Part shown: one piece after another, positions 1-9,989 of the stretch | Layout: every line of letters begins with the position of its first letter | How positions within the stretch are numbered: position 1 is the first letter of the stretch | Assembly (NCBI GenBank): GCA_041905785.1 | Contig: JAYRKJ010000007.1 | Span: 127,221 to 191,220, forward strand | From: Roseateles_B sp041905785 | Lineage (GTDB): Bacteria; Pseudomonadota; Gammaproteobacteria; Burkholderiales; Burkholderiaceae_C | Direction of reading: 5' to 3' | DNA: 64,000 nucleotides | Notes under the pieces: generated by a model | What the model was told of the DNA's origin: nothing | The model's database searches: none | Seen by the model: the letters and a program-made list of their open reading frames with translations, nothing else | Position numbers and translations under genes: made by a program

Positions 1-1167
1 CGTGGCGCCCAGGGCCTTGAGCAGCCCCGCTTCTTCGGACGAACGGCTGCGGTTCAGGCTGGAGGCCAGGTCAAAAAGCACGGCCAGCGCCGCCGGGGCG
101 TTGAAATCCTCATCCATCGCCGCCTTGAAGGCCGCGGCCACCGGGTGGGACCAGTCGATGCTCAGCGCAGGCGCTTCGACGCCATCCAGCGCCGTATAGA
201 GCCGGCGCAGGGCCTGGCGGGCGTCGTCCAGGACGGCGTCACTGTAATTGATGGGGCTGCGGTAGTGGGTGCGCAGCATGAAGAAGCGCACCGTCTCGCC
301 GTCATAGCTCTTGAGCACGTCCTGGATGGTGAAGAAGTTGCCCAGGGACTTGGACATCTTCTCGTTGTCCACGTTCAGGAAGCCGTTGTGCAGCCAGTAG
401 CGAACAAAGGGCTTGCCCAGGGCGCCTTCGCTCTGGGCGATCTCGTTCTCGTGGTGGGGGAACTGCAGGTCCATGCCACCACCGTGGATGTCGAAGGTCT
501 CGCCCAGCACGGCGCAGCTCATGGCCGAGCACTCGATGTGCCAACCCGGGCGGCCGGGGCCGTAACGGCCCTCGTACTTGGCGTCGGCGGGCTCATCGTC
601 CTTGGCCGCCTTCCAGAGCACGAAATCCAGGGGGTCGTGCTTGCCTTCGTCCACCGCCACGCGCTCGCCGGCGCGCAGGTCGTCCAGGTTGCGGCGCGAG
701 AGCTTGCCGTAGCCCTGGAACTTGCGCACGGCATAGTTCACGTCGCCGTTGCTGGCGCGGTAGGCCAGGCCCTTGTCCTCGAGCAGGCCGATCATGTCCA
801 GCATCTGGCCAACGTACTCGGTGGCGCGCGGCTCATGCGTCGGGCGCTCCACGCCCAGCGCGCCGATGTCGCGATGCATGGCAGCGATCATTTCGTCCGT
901 CAACTGCCGGATGCTGATGCCACGCTCCAGCGCGCGCTTGATGATCTTGTCCTCGATGTCCGTGATGTTGCGGACGTAAGTCACCCGGTAGCCGGAGGCC
1001 TTGAGCCAGCGCTGGATCACATCAAAGGCCATCATCATGCGGGCGTGCCCCACATGGCAGAGGTCGTAGATGGTCATGCCGCAGACATACATGCGCACGT
1101 GGCCAGGCTCGATGGGGGCGAAGGACTCGACCGCACGGGTCAGGGTGTTGTAGATGCGCAGGGACAT
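1..1167 (-). CDS. cysS: Cysteinyl-tRNA synthetase, C-terminal end outside window
   Basis: Charges tRNA-Cys with cysteine in the cytoplasm (class I aminoacyl-tRNA synthetase). Read from the ATG at 1167, the product starts MSLRIYNTLTRAVESF. It carries the class I signature in the CysRS form HVGHAR near residue 40, the zinc-region stretch CSAMSCAVLG, the HHENEIAQSE motif and the KMSKS loop as KMSKSLGNFF. About 389 codons are present of a usual ~460, so the anticodon-binding C-terminus lies left of base 1. It is divergent from the TPR gene at 1293, with a 125-bp shared upstream region. Identity is certain from the motifs; only the 3' end is missing. Confidence 0.97.
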   Translation of the reverse strand, partial: MSLRIYNTLTRAVESFAPIEPGHVRMYVCGMTIYDLCHVGHARMMMAFDVIQRWLKASGYRVTYVRNITDIEDKIIKRALERGISIRQLTDEMIAAMHRDIGALGVERPTHEPRATEYVGQMLDMIGLLEDKGLAYRASNGDVNYAVRKFQGYGKLSRRNLDDLRAGERVAVDEGKHDPLDFVLWKAAKDDEPADAKYEGRYGPGRPGWHIECSAMSCAVLGETFDIHGGGMDLQFPHHENEIAQSEGALGKPFVRYWLHNGFLNVDNEKMSKSLGNFFTIQDVLKSYDGETVRFFMLRTHYRSPINYSDAVLDDARQALRRLYTALDGVEAPALSIDWSHPVAAAFKAAMDEDFNAPAALAVLFDLASSLNRSRSSEEAGLLKALGAT

Positions 1168-1292
1168 GGGCTCGCAGGGCGAAATGGTGCGTGTCAAGGA
1201 GGGACTTCGCCCGCGTTGGGCGAAGCTGGGCCAGGCCAGCTTATAGAATCCTTCAGTATACCGATTGGGCTCCAGCCACCTCGCCCCTCTTC

Positions 1293-1838
1293 ATGAATCC
1301 CCGCCCCTTGCTCCTCCAGCGCTTTGCCCCCCTCCTGCTGGCCGCCGGCCTGTGCCTGAGCGCGCCTGCGCACGCGGCCGGCGAACTGGAAAGGGCGCAG
1401 CAGCAGTGGCTTCAGGGCCATCAGGCCGAAGCCAAGAAAGCGCTGGAGACCGCACTGGGCGAGGACCCCAACAACGCCCGCATGCGCTTTGCGCTGGCGC
1501 TGATGCGCATGGAGTCCGGCGAAACGGCTCAGGCCGAAGCCCTGCTGAGGCGCCTCACCGAAGACTTTCCGGATCTGGCCGATCCTTTCAACAACCTGGC
1601 GGTGATCCTGGCCGGGCGCGGCGAGATGGATGCCGCACTGGACGCCCTGCAGCGTGCAGTCGCCCTGCAGCCCGAGCACGTGCAGGCGCAGGAGAACCTG
1701 GGGGACGTATTGCTGCAGCTGGCCGCGCGCGCCTATGCGGCGGCGGCCAAGCCGGGCCCCCAGAGCTCGATCAACGCCGGCCTGAAACTGCGCCGCACCC
1801 AGGAGCTGCTGCGCGGGCTGAACGCCCCCTCTCGCTGA
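1293..1838 (+). CDS. Secreted tetratricopeptide-repeat protein
   Basis: A 181-residue protein with an N-terminal signal peptide (hydrophobic stretch LLLAAGLCLSAPAHA, likely cleaved after AHA), followed by TPR-like helices from about residue 30 to 160 (phrases such as NNARMRFALALMRMESGE and DPFNNLAVILAGRG). It probably acts as a periplasmic protein-protein interaction scaffold; no catalytic motif is visible. The reading frame stays open further upstream (to 1191), but the ATG at 1293 is chosen because it places the signal peptide at the N-terminus. The next gene starts 82 bp downstream and encodes a secreted cyclophilin, so the two may be co-transcribed and both act in periplasmic protein handling. 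The exact partner is unknown. Confidence 0.8.
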   Translation: MNPRPLLLQRFAPLLLAAGLCLSAPAHAAGELERAQQQWLQGHQAEAKKALETALGEDPNNARMRFALALMRMESGETAQAEALLRRLTEDFPDLADPFNNLAVILAGRGEMDAALDALQRAVALQPEHVQAQENLGDVLLQLAARAYAAAAKPGPQSSINAGLKLRRTQELLRGLNAPSR

Positions 1839-1919
1839 GGGACAATCTGGTCTTTGGCCGCCGCCGGCGGCCCCCGTTGGCCTTCATCTTTGGACATTCA
1901 CCGAGGGAGTCTTGTCGCC

Positions 1920-2507
1920 ATGGCTTTTGCCGCCTCGCTTCGTTCGCCACTGCGGCGCCTTCTGGGCTGCTGCGTCCTCGCGCTGACCGCCTTGGGTGCG
2001 CAGGCCCAGGTCGTCAAACTGGCCACCAGCCAGGGTGACATCCGCGTCGAGCTGGATGCCGAGAAGGCGCCCAAGACCGTGGCTAACTTCCTGCAGTACG
2101 TGAAGGCCGGCCATTACAACGGCGTGATCTTCCACCGCGTGATCGACGGCTTCATGATCCAGACCGGCGGCTTCACCGACAAGCTGGTGCAAAAGCCCAC
2201 CCGTCCGCCCATTGCACTGGAAGACAAGTCCGGCCTGAAGAACGAGCGCGGCACCGTCGCCATGGCCCGCACAGCCTTCCCCGACTCGGCCACAGCGCAG
2301 TTCTTCATCAACGTGGCCGACAACTTCGGCCTGGATGCCGACAACACCCGCGACGGGCGCGGCTACGCCGTGTTCGGCCGTGTCATCGAGGGCATGGAAG
2401 TCGTGGACAAGATCCGCGCCACGCCGGTCGCCCCCCACGGCGCCTTCCAGCACCTGCCCACCACCCCCATCTTCATCAACAAGGCCACTGTGGAGCCCAA
2501 GCCATGA
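1920..2507 (+). CDS. ppiA: Periplasmic cyclophilin-type peptidyl-prolyl cis-trans isomerase
   Basis: Cyclophilin that isomerises Xaa-Pro bonds during folding of exported proteins. The 195-residue product has a signal peptide ending ALGAQAQ, then the cyclophilin fold: VVKLATSQGDIRVEL, the catalytic-loop motif FHRVIDGFMIQTGGF, and the ATAQFFINVADN core. The ATG at 1920 is preceded by a GAGGGAG ribosome-binding site about 10 bases upstream; the longer open frame from 1854 lacks one and would bury the signal peptide. The stop overlaps the start of the cytoplasmic paralogue by four bases, so the two are translationally coupled. They look like a tandem duplication that separated into an exported and a cytosolic form. 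Confidence 0.93.
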   Translation: MAFAASLRSPLRRLLGCCVLALTALGAQAQVVKLATSQGDIRVELDAEKAPKTVANFLQYVKAGHYNGVIFHRVIDGFMIQTGGFTDKLVQKPTRPPIALEDKSGLKNERGTVAMARTAFPDSATAQFFINVADNFGLDADNTRDGRGYAVFGRVIEGMEVVDKIRATPVAPHGAFQHLPTTPIFINKATVEPKP

Positions 2508-3010
2508 GCAAGTTTGTCGAAATGACCACCAACAAGGGCGTGATCCGCCTGGAGCTGGACGAGGCCAAGGCCCCGATCACCGTCGCGAACTTCCTGAACT
2601 ACGTCAACAAGGGCCACTACGACGGCACCATCTTCCACCGCGTGATCAAGCGCTTCATGATCCAGGGCGGCGGCTTCACCCCCGACATGGAGCAAAAGGC
2701 CACCGACGCCCCGATCCAGAACGAGGCCAACAACGGCCTGAAGAACGCCCAGTACACCATCGCCATGGCCCGCACCAGTGCGCCGCACTCGGCCTCGGCA
2801 CAGTTCTTCATCAACACCATCGGCAACGACTTCCTGGACTTCAAGTCCGAGTCCGCGTCGGGCTGGGGCTATGCCGTGTTCGGCAAGGTGGTCGCCGGCA
2901 CCGAGGTGGTGGCCGAGATCGAGAAGGTCGCCACCGGCAACAAGAACGGCCATGGCGACGTGCCCAAGGAACCCGTCATCATCGAGAAGGCTGTTGAAGT
3001 CCAGGGCTGA
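2504..3010 (+). CDS. ppiB: Cytoplasmic cyclophilin-type peptidyl-prolyl cis-trans isomerase
   Basis: A 168-residue cyclophilin without signal peptide, therefore cytosolic; it catalyses prolyl isomerisation during folding. Conserved segments visible are VEMTTNKGVIRLELDEAKAP, the active-site stretch FHRVIKRFMIQGGGF and SASAQFFINTIGND. Length matches E. coli PpiB (164 residues). The ATG overlaps the stop of the exported paralogue (ATGA), and the two proteins are clearly homologous along their length. The downstream lpxH frame probably begins inside the last codons of this gene, which suggests one transcription unit from the TPR gene through mtfA. Confidence 0.95.
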   Translation: MSKFVEMTTNKGVIRLELDEAKAPITVANFLNYVNKGHYDGTIFHRVIKRFMIQGGGFTPDMEQKATDAPIQNEANNGLKNAQYTIAMARTSAPHSASAQFFINTIGNDFLDFKSESASGWGYAVFGKVVAGTEVVAEIEKVATGNKNGHGDVPKEPVIIEKAVEVQG

Positions 3011-3824
3011 CAGCCTGCCCTGCCTGGCAGACCTGCCAGGCGAGTGGATCGCCCCGCCCCAGTGGCGGGTGATCGACTTCATCTCGGACCTGCACCTGGC
3101 TGAGAACACGCCGGCCACGCAGACCGCGCTGGCTCATTACCTGAGCCACTCGCCGGCCGACGCCCTCTTCCTGCTGGGTGACATCTTCGAAGTCTGGATC
3201 GGCGACGACGCCCGACACCAGCCCTACGAATCCGACCTGCTGGCGATGCTCGCGGGGGTCACCAACCGCCCCCCCCACCGACCTGTTTTCTTCATGGCGG
3301 GCAACCGCGACTTCCTGCTGGGCGCCGCCGCGGCCGCGGATGCGGGACTGACGCGCCTGGCAGACCCCTGCGTGCTGCAGGCCTTCGGCCATCGCTACAT
3401 GCTCAGCCACGGCGACGCCTGGTGCCTGGAGGACAGGGACTACCAGGCCTTCCGTACCCTGGTTCGCAGCGTCGAGTGGCAGCAGGCCTTCCTGGACAAG
3501 CCCTTGACCGAACGTCGGAGCATCGCGCGCAGCCTGCGTGAGCGCAGCATGGCGCAGAAGGCCATCCAGGCGGATCGCCCTGAGCTGTGGGCCGATCTGG
3601 ATGCCGACAGCGTCCGCGCCGCCCTGCAGGAGCACGGCTGCACCGTGCTGATCCATGGCCATACCCATCGCCCCGCCTGCCATGCACTGGGCGACGGCCT
3701 CAGCCGCGAAGTACTGAGCGACTGGGACCTGGACCATGGCACCCCGCGCGCCGAGCTGCTGCGCCTGAGTCCCCAGGGCCTGCAGCGGCTGCCCCTGCGG
3801 GCCGCCATCGCCGACGCATGTTGA
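2994..3824 (+). CDS. lpxH: UDP-2,3-diacylglucosamine diphosphatase
   Basis: Hydrolyses UDP-2,3-diacylglucosamine to lipid X, the fourth step of lipid A synthesis, as a peripheral inner-membrane enzyme. Calcineurin-like metallophosphatase motifs are present in order: DLHL, LLGDIFEVWIGDD, the GNRDFLLG block, HGDAWC, and HGHTHRPA for the second metal site. The start is uncertain. TTG 2994 has an AGAAGG just upstream and keeps the APPQWR stretch that I recall preceding the first motif in related proteins. GTG 3069 would begin directly before the DFISDLHL strand, as in E. coli, but has no clear ribosome-binding site. With the TTG the gene overlaps ppiB by 17 bp. It overlaps mtfA at the 3' end (ATGTTGA). 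Confidence 0.9.
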   Translation: MKSRADSLPCLADLPGEWIAPPQWRVIDFISDLHLAENTPATQTALAHYLSHSPADALFLLGDIFEVWIGDDARHQPYESDLLAMLAGVTNRPPHRPVFFMAGNRDFLLGAAAAADAGLTRLADPCVLQAFGHRYMLSHGDAWCLEDRDYQAFRTLVRSVEWQQAFLDKPLTERRSIARSLRERSMAQKAIQADRPELWADLDADSVRAALQEHGCTVLIHGHTHRPACHALGDGLSREVLSDWDLDHGTPRAELLRLSPQGLQRLPLRAAIADAC

Positions 3825-4600
3825 GCCAGCTTCTGCAAGCCTGGAAGGCCAGGCGCGAGCGGGCGCAGCTGGCCCGCCACGCCATCCCGGATGCGCTCTG
3901 GGCGCTAACGCTGGCTCGCTACCCCTTCATCGCCCGCCGCAGCGAGGCCGACCGCAAGGCCTTGCGGCGGCTCAGCTCGCTGTTTCTCGCCCGCAAGGAA
4001 TTCCATGGTGCGGGCGGCTTCCTGGTGACGGATGAAGTGGCCTTGGCCGTGGCCGCGCAGGCCTGCCTCCCCGTGCTTGCCCTGGGCCTTGACGCCTACG
4101 ATGGCTTGGTGGGCATCGTGATGCACGAGTCCCAGGTACTCGCGCCGCGCGAATTCATGGACGAAGACGGCATCGTCCACCAATATGAAGAAGAGCTGGC
4201 TGGCGAGGCCATGGAAGGCGGCCCGCTGATGCTGGCCTGGAGCGAGCTGCAGCCCGACCCAGCGTTGGGCGCCGGACCGGTTTACAACGTCGTGATCCAT
4301 GAGTTCGCCCATGTGCTGGACATGGCCAACGGCGCCGCGGATGGCGTCCCTGCCCTGCCATCCGCCGAGGCCACCGACGCCTGGATCGCGGTGATCGACA
4401 GCGAATGGGCGCAGTTCTGCCAATGCGTCGACGCAGGTGAAGACACCCTGATCGACCCTTATGGCGCCGAGTCCGTCGAGGAGTTCTTTGCCGTCGCCTC
4501 CGAGGCCTTCTTCGTCGAACCCCTGCTCATGCGGCAAACGTACCCGGCTCTGTATGCCCTCTTCGCCGACTTCTATCGCCAGGATCCCGCAAACGGCTGA
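3818..4600 (+). CDS. mtfA: MtfA-family zinc metallopeptidase
   Basis: A 260-residue protein of the MtfA (DgsA/Mlc anti-repressor, peptidase M90) family. The catalytic HEXXH is present as HEFAH around residue 163, followed downstream by the conserved EEFFAVASEAFF helix that supplies a further zinc ligand. In enterobacteria MtfA binds the glucose repressor Mlc and has aminopeptidase activity; no Mlc homologue is seen here, so the target is not known. The ATG overlaps the lpxH stop, indicating coupling with lpxH. An earlier open frame exists upstream but lies inside lpxH. Family assignment is firm; physiological role is inferred. Confidence 0.9.
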   Translation: MLSQLLQAWKARRERAQLARHAIPDALWALTLARYPFIARRSEADRKALRRLSSLFLARKEFHGAGGFLVTDEVALAVAAQACLPVLALGLDAYDGLVGIVMHESQVLAPREFMDEDGIVHQYEEELAGEAMEGGPLMLAWSELQPDPALGAGPVYNVVIHEFAHVLDMANGAADGVPALPSAEATDAWIAVIDSEWAQFCQCVDAGEDTLIDPYGAESVEEFFAVASEAFFVEPLLMRQTYPALYALFADFYRQDPANG

Positions 4601-4624
4601 CCCCGACTGAAGTCGACGGTGGCC

Positions 4625-4655
4625 GGCTGTACCAGCGGCGCGGAACCGTACAGCC
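4625..4655. repeat. Inverted repeat downstream of mtfA
   Basis: Perfect 8-bp arms GGCTGTAC (4625-4632) and GTACAGCC (4648-4655) flank a 15-base GC-rich centre. There is no T-run on either side, so it is not a canonical intrinsic terminator. It lies between mtfA and the phage-type regulator block and could mark the edge of that block or be a hairpin at the mtfA mRNA end. Confidence 0.45.
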
Positions 4656-4834
4656 AAAGGCATCTGGCCATGCCATGGCGGGCCGAACAGGCTGGCGAAG
4701 CTGGCAAGGGACTCAGACAAGAAGCTTGGCCAACAAGCTCGGCCAAGAACGCCAGACAGGAGCCCCGCCCATGCAGGAGACGCAGCCCAGCGAGCTGGCG
4801 ATGCGGGCGCCTGACTGCTGAGGCAGGCGTCGAT

Positions 4835-5122
4835 TCAAGGCGCCGGAAGTCGCGACTCCTCGAGGGGGTCGATGCGGTCCGAGGTGCAGACCAGCAGGCG
4901 CGCCAGCACGAAGGCCAGATCCTCGGCGGAGAGCACCGCAACAAGCTCGCGGGCAGTCTCCAGCGCCTGCGCGATGTTGTGATCACCAGCCAGCGTCGCG
5001 CGAAGGCGCTGGAACACCTCGAAGGGCAGCGCGTCGTAGGCGTAGGCCACCCTCAGCACCAGCTGAGCCAGCCGAGCCGTGGGCACGGGCGATGACTGGG
5101 GCAAGTCCGGCTGCATGCTCAT
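4835..5122 (-). CDS. Hypothetical protein in phage-type regulatory pair
   Basis: A 95-residue, mainly helical, acidic protein that I do not recognise. It has no signal peptide or membrane segment; visible features are a central run of Leu/Ala-rich helices (ETARELVAVLSAEDLAFVLARL). Its ATG overlaps the stop of the gp16-like gene upstream (four-base ATGA overlap), so the two are translationally coupled; a second Met lies two codons in. The pairing with a phage-type DNA-binding protein suggests it belongs to the same inherited phage regulatory module, as an accessory factor. An alternative is an unrelated small gene captured by read-through. Confidence 0.6.
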   Translation of the reverse strand: MSMQPDLPQSSPVPTARLAQLVLRVAYAYDALPFEVFQRLRATLAGDHNIAQALETARELVAVLSAEDLAFVLARLLVCTSDRIDPLEESRLPAP

Positions 5123-5373
5123 GCCCCCCTTTTCAGACCCAGGGCCACTGCCACACGATGCCCTTCGCCGTACAGCCCCTTGTTCACACCGCGGATGACT
5201 TCCGAGACCGTCCGGTACTTGAACCCGTGCATGCGTGCGAATTCGCTCAGGGTGATGCCCTGCATCTGCAAGGCTCGCTTGGCCGCGGCGGGCGATTCCT
5301 GAGGACCGAGGCAGTGCTGCTTAGTTTCCGCACTATGCCCGTCCGTTTCTTGCCTTGCGTGCGGATTGTTCAT
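5119..5373 (-). CDS. BcepMu gp16-like phage-associated DNA-binding protein
   Basis: An 84-residue protein whose C-terminal half (QGITLSEFARMHGF, then YRTVSEVIRGVNKG and HRVAVALGLK) matches what I know of the BcepMu gp16 family, small helix-turn-helix proteins that sit next to the repressor in BcepMu-type transposable phages. The ATG at 5373 is preferred over an in-frame TTG at 5382. It is divergent from the S24 repressor at 5588 with an AT-rich spacer, the layout of a phage lysis-lysogeny switch. No transposase, structural or lysis genes are nearby, so this is either a prophage remnant or a domesticated switch. Family call is from memory of the motif, not a search. Confidence 0.7.
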   Translation of the reverse strand: MNNPHARQETDGHSAETKQHCLGPQESPAAAKRALQMQGITLSEFARMHGFKYRTVSEVIRGVNKGLYGEGHRVAVALGLKRGA

Positions 5374-5587
5374 GGCCGTCAATAGAGTTTTATTGAACCG
5401 GCATCAATGATATTTAAACAAAGAAGTCCCTCCAGATGCAGAATCAGCAATTTGTGTCAAATGGTGAAAATTCCAGAGACTCATCCACCCAATTGATGAC
5501 ATCCATGGGGCTAGCCATGTTCATTTGTTGATGCGACACTGGCGACAATCCCACCGTCAATTCACTGTGATGCAGCGATCTACCGAC
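5374..5587. promoter_or_regulatory. Divergent operator/promoter region of the phage-type switch
   Basis: A 214-bp spacer between the divergent gp16-like and S24 repressor genes. It is clearly more AT-rich than its surroundings, for example the stretches GATATTTAAACAAAG and CAAATGGTGAAAATTCC, which is what one expects of a divergent phage control region. I could not identify a clean repeated operator by eye. Promoters in both directions are inferred from the gene layout only. Confidence 0.5.
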
Positions 5588-6235
5588 ATGGATTCCACAA
5601 ACGTTGGCATTGGCGAGCGCCTTAGGGCAGAGCGGCTGCGCCTGGGTTTTGCGCAGGGCGACTTCGGGGCCGCCGTCGGGGTCAGCAAGACGACGCAGTT
5701 CAACTACGAGGCCGGCGATCGCATGCCGGACGCGCGCTACCTGAGCAAGGCCGCCGGCCTGGGCCTGGACGTGCTGCTCGTCGTTACCGGCACGAAGGAT
5801 GACCGCGACACCGACCGCTTTGTGAAGATTCCCGCCCTGGAGGCACAGGCCAGCGACGGCAGCAGCGCACTCAACGAGGATGCCGCCGCCTACGAAGCGG
5901 GCGGCCTGTGCTTCAGCAAGAAATGGCTCGCGGCACGTCAGCTCTCACCGGTCAAGCTGACGGTGATTACCGTGCGCGGATCGTCCATGGAAGGCGTGCT
6001 CTCCGACGGTGACCAGGTGCTGATCGACCAGCAGGACGCCAAGCCCCGCAGCGGCTTCATCTACGCGCTGCGGCAGGGCGAAGAACTGCTGGTGAAGTAC
6101 TGCCAGATGCTGCCCGGCGGCGTGCTGCGGGTGACCAGCGCCAATCCCTCCTTTGCGCCTTACGACGTGGACCTGGCGAGCACCCCAGATGTCCAGATCG
6201 TCGGCCGCGTCGTCGCCTCGATGCACGAATGGTGA
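5588..6235 (+). CDS. XRE/S24 phage-type repressor with LexA-like autoprotease
   Basis: A 215-residue two-domain repressor. Residues ~8-60 form an XRE-type helix-turn-helix (GERLRAERLRLGFAQGDFG, then VSKTTQFNYEAGDRMPD). Residues ~105-215 form a peptidase S24 domain with the serine in RGSSMEGV (Ser133) and the lysine in ELLVKY (Lys170); an Ala-Gly pair at about 104-105 is a plausible autocleavage site. Such proteins hold lysogeny and self-cleave on RecA filaments, so SOS-responsive derepression is expected. The ATG at 5588 is chosen over the longer frame from 5525 because it places the HTH at the N-terminus. Nothing phage-like follows it: the next gene is clpA on the other strand. Confidence 0.88.
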   Translation: MDSTNVGIGERLRAERLRLGFAQGDFGAAVGVSKTTQFNYEAGDRMPDARYLSKAAGLGLDVLLVVTGTKDDRDTDRFVKIPALEAQASDGSSALNEDAAAYEAGGLCFSKKWLAARQLSPVKLTVITVRGSSMEGVLSDGDQVLIDQQDAKPRSGFIYALRQGEELLVKYCQMLPGGVLRVTSANPSFAPYDVDLASTPDVQIVGRVVASMHEW

Positions 6236-6307
6236 AGCCGGCGCGCCAGCGCTGAGACCGCAGCGGCGCAGCCCGCACCGCCCGCGAGGGCAGCAACAGG
6301 CGTGGCT

Positions 6308-6337
6308 GCAAAGCAAAACGCGCCCGTCAAGGGCGCG
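6308..6337 (-). terminator. Intrinsic terminator of clpS-clpA
   Basis: On the minus strand a CGCGCCC/GGGCGCG stem (6331-6337 and 6319-6325) with a 5-base loop is followed by TTTTGCTTT. It lies just past the clpA stop and fits a rho-independent terminator. Confidence 0.8.
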
Positions 6338-6363
6338 CTTCACCTCGTGGGGCAAGGCCCCGC

Positions 6364-8693
<2,330 letters not shown>

Positions 8694-8697
<4 letters not shown>

Positions 8698-9062
8698 GCG
8701 GCCTCCATAATGCACTGCAAGGGATGGCCGGCACGCCTCGAGGCGGCCAGCACCAATTCGACCTTGGTCGCAGCCACGTCCTTGGTGAATACACCGCAGA
8801 CGCCGCGGCCTTCGTGATGGATCTTGAGCATGATCTGGGTGGCCGTATCCAGGTCATGGCGGAAGAACTCCTGCAACACCATCACGACAAACTCCATGGG
8901 CGTGAAATCGTCGTTGAGCAGCAGCACCTGGTAGAGGCGCGGCGGCTCGGTTTTCTGGGGCACTCGCTCGAGGATGACGGTCCCGTCCGCATCGTCACGG
9001 CCCGGCACCACGCCGGGCGTCTGGCCCGGCGGCATGGGGGGCTTGTTGGGAAGATCAGGCAT
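8694..9062 (-). CDS. clpS: ATP-dependent Clp protease adaptor ClpS
   Basis: Adaptor that recognises N-degron substrates and delivers them to ClpA. The 122-residue product has a disordered Pro-rich N-terminus (~40 residues, MPDLPNKPPMPPGQTPG) and the ClpS core: YQVLLLNDDFTPMEFVVMVL, then IMLKIHHEGRGVCGVFTKDV. Both the NDD/TPM substrate-pocket motif and the HHEG motif are intact. It is coupled to clpA by an ATGA overlap. The gene is divergent from the cold-shock gene at 9299, as often seen for clpS and csp genes in proteobacteria. Confidence 0.97.
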
Positions 9063-9230
9063 GAACCAATTCTATAGACAGCCATATGGCCACACATGGC
9101 GCTGGCTTGATCATCATTCAAGGAACCGACCTTGAAAAAGGGATGTGCGGGAGCCACTGCCACCATATTCGCGCCATATGCCACGCCCCCCATGCTTTCG
9201 AACCCTCAGCAGCTCGGGGGAGGCCCCGAA

Positions 9231-9298
9231 TTGACACGCAGGCGACAGAGCTTTGAGAATCCGCCTCGGTGCGTTAGACACCGGGATGGAGAAGGAAA
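9231..9298 (+). promoter_or_regulatory. Likely promoter and leader of the cold-shock gene
   Basis: TTGACA at 9231-9236 matches the sigma70 -35 consensus; about 17 bases further is a weak -10 (TGAGAAT). The leader ends with a strong GAAGGA ribosome-binding site about 3-8 bases before the ATG. The -10 is poor, so the exact start site is uncertain. Confidence 0.45.
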
Positions 9299-9523
9299 AT
9301 GCAACAAGGAACCGTGAAGTGGTTCAACGATGCCAAAGGCTTTGGTTTCATTGAACCGGAACAAGGTGGCGAAGACGTGTTCGCCCATTTCTCGGCAATT
9401 CAGATGGAGGGGTTCCGCACCCTCAAGCAAGGCAGCAAGGTCAGCTTCGAGCTGGTCGCCGGCCCCAAGGGTCAACTGGCGCAGAACATCACGCCGTTGA
9501 ACACCGACACGCAGGCCGTCTAG
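9299..9523 (+). CDS. Cold-shock-domain protein (CspA/CspD family)
   Basis: A 74-residue single cold-shock domain that binds single-stranded nucleic acid. RNP1 is visible as KGFGFIEP and RNP2 as DVFAHF; the N-terminal strand is the typical GTVKWFNDAKG. Length is between CspA (70) and CspD (74). The position divergent from clpS matches the cspD-clpSA neighbourhood of E. coli, but the sequence alone does not separate CspD from other Csp proteins. A purine-rich GAAGGA site precedes the ATG. Confidence 0.95.
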   Translation: MQQGTVKWFNDAKGFGFIEPEQGGEDVFAHFSAIQMEGFRTLKQGSKVSFELVAGPKGQLAQNITPLNTDTQAV

Positions 9524-9920
9524 CGCCCTGCCACGCTCGCCGTCCATGAGGCGCCAGCTTCCGCCAAGCGCCTGATCTCGCCGGCCCCACGCCCGCCGTT
9601 CAGCACCCCAAAAAGGTGCCGAGGGTCGGGCGTTTGCGCTTTGCAAGACCGAATGGCGGCCGGCAGCGGCTCGGCCATGCCCAGCCGGTGGCGATGGCTT
9701 CGCTGCGGCTGCATTGGGGCTGCCAGGCTCTTGCCCGGCCTCTGCGCCATCGCCGGAAGCGAGGCTGCGGCGTTGTCCAGGGTCCGTGCGGGGCAAAGAA
9801 GGCCGCCGCATCCGCAGCGACGGCCTGCAGCGCGCCGCCACCCCGGCCCACCGAGCGCCGGAACAAGGCCCCTGCCTCTCCCTCGACCGATGTGCTCATC
9901 GACAGCCAAGGAGCAAAGCG
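9524..9920. other. Intergenic region between csp and icd, no gene seen
   Basis: About 400 bp with open frames on both strands, but these are Arg/Pro/Ala-rich shadow translations without a recognisable domain or ribosome-binding site. Apart from the icd terminator at its right edge I see nothing functional here. Confidence 0.6.
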
Positions 9921-9954
9921 CAAAAAAGCCCCGGTCCCATGACGGAGCGGGGCT
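9921..9954 (-). terminator. Intrinsic terminator of icd
   Basis: On the minus strand the stem AGCCCCG/CGGGGCT (9948-9954 with 9927-9933) is followed by a T-run (complement of AAAAAA at 9922-9927). It sits 36 bp after the icd stop. Confidence 0.88.
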
Positions 9955-9989
9955 CAGGGAGCGGCGCCGGGAAACACCCGGCGAACCGA

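Noticed and set aside
4619..5095. 158-codon plus-strand frame after mtfA
   Set aside because: Overlaps the coupled minus-strand gene at 4835-5122; Arg/Gln-rich without domain, no ribosome-binding site.
9616..9942. Plus-strand small ORF between csp and icd
   Set aside because: Arg/Ala/Pro-rich, runs into the icd terminator, no ribosome-binding site.
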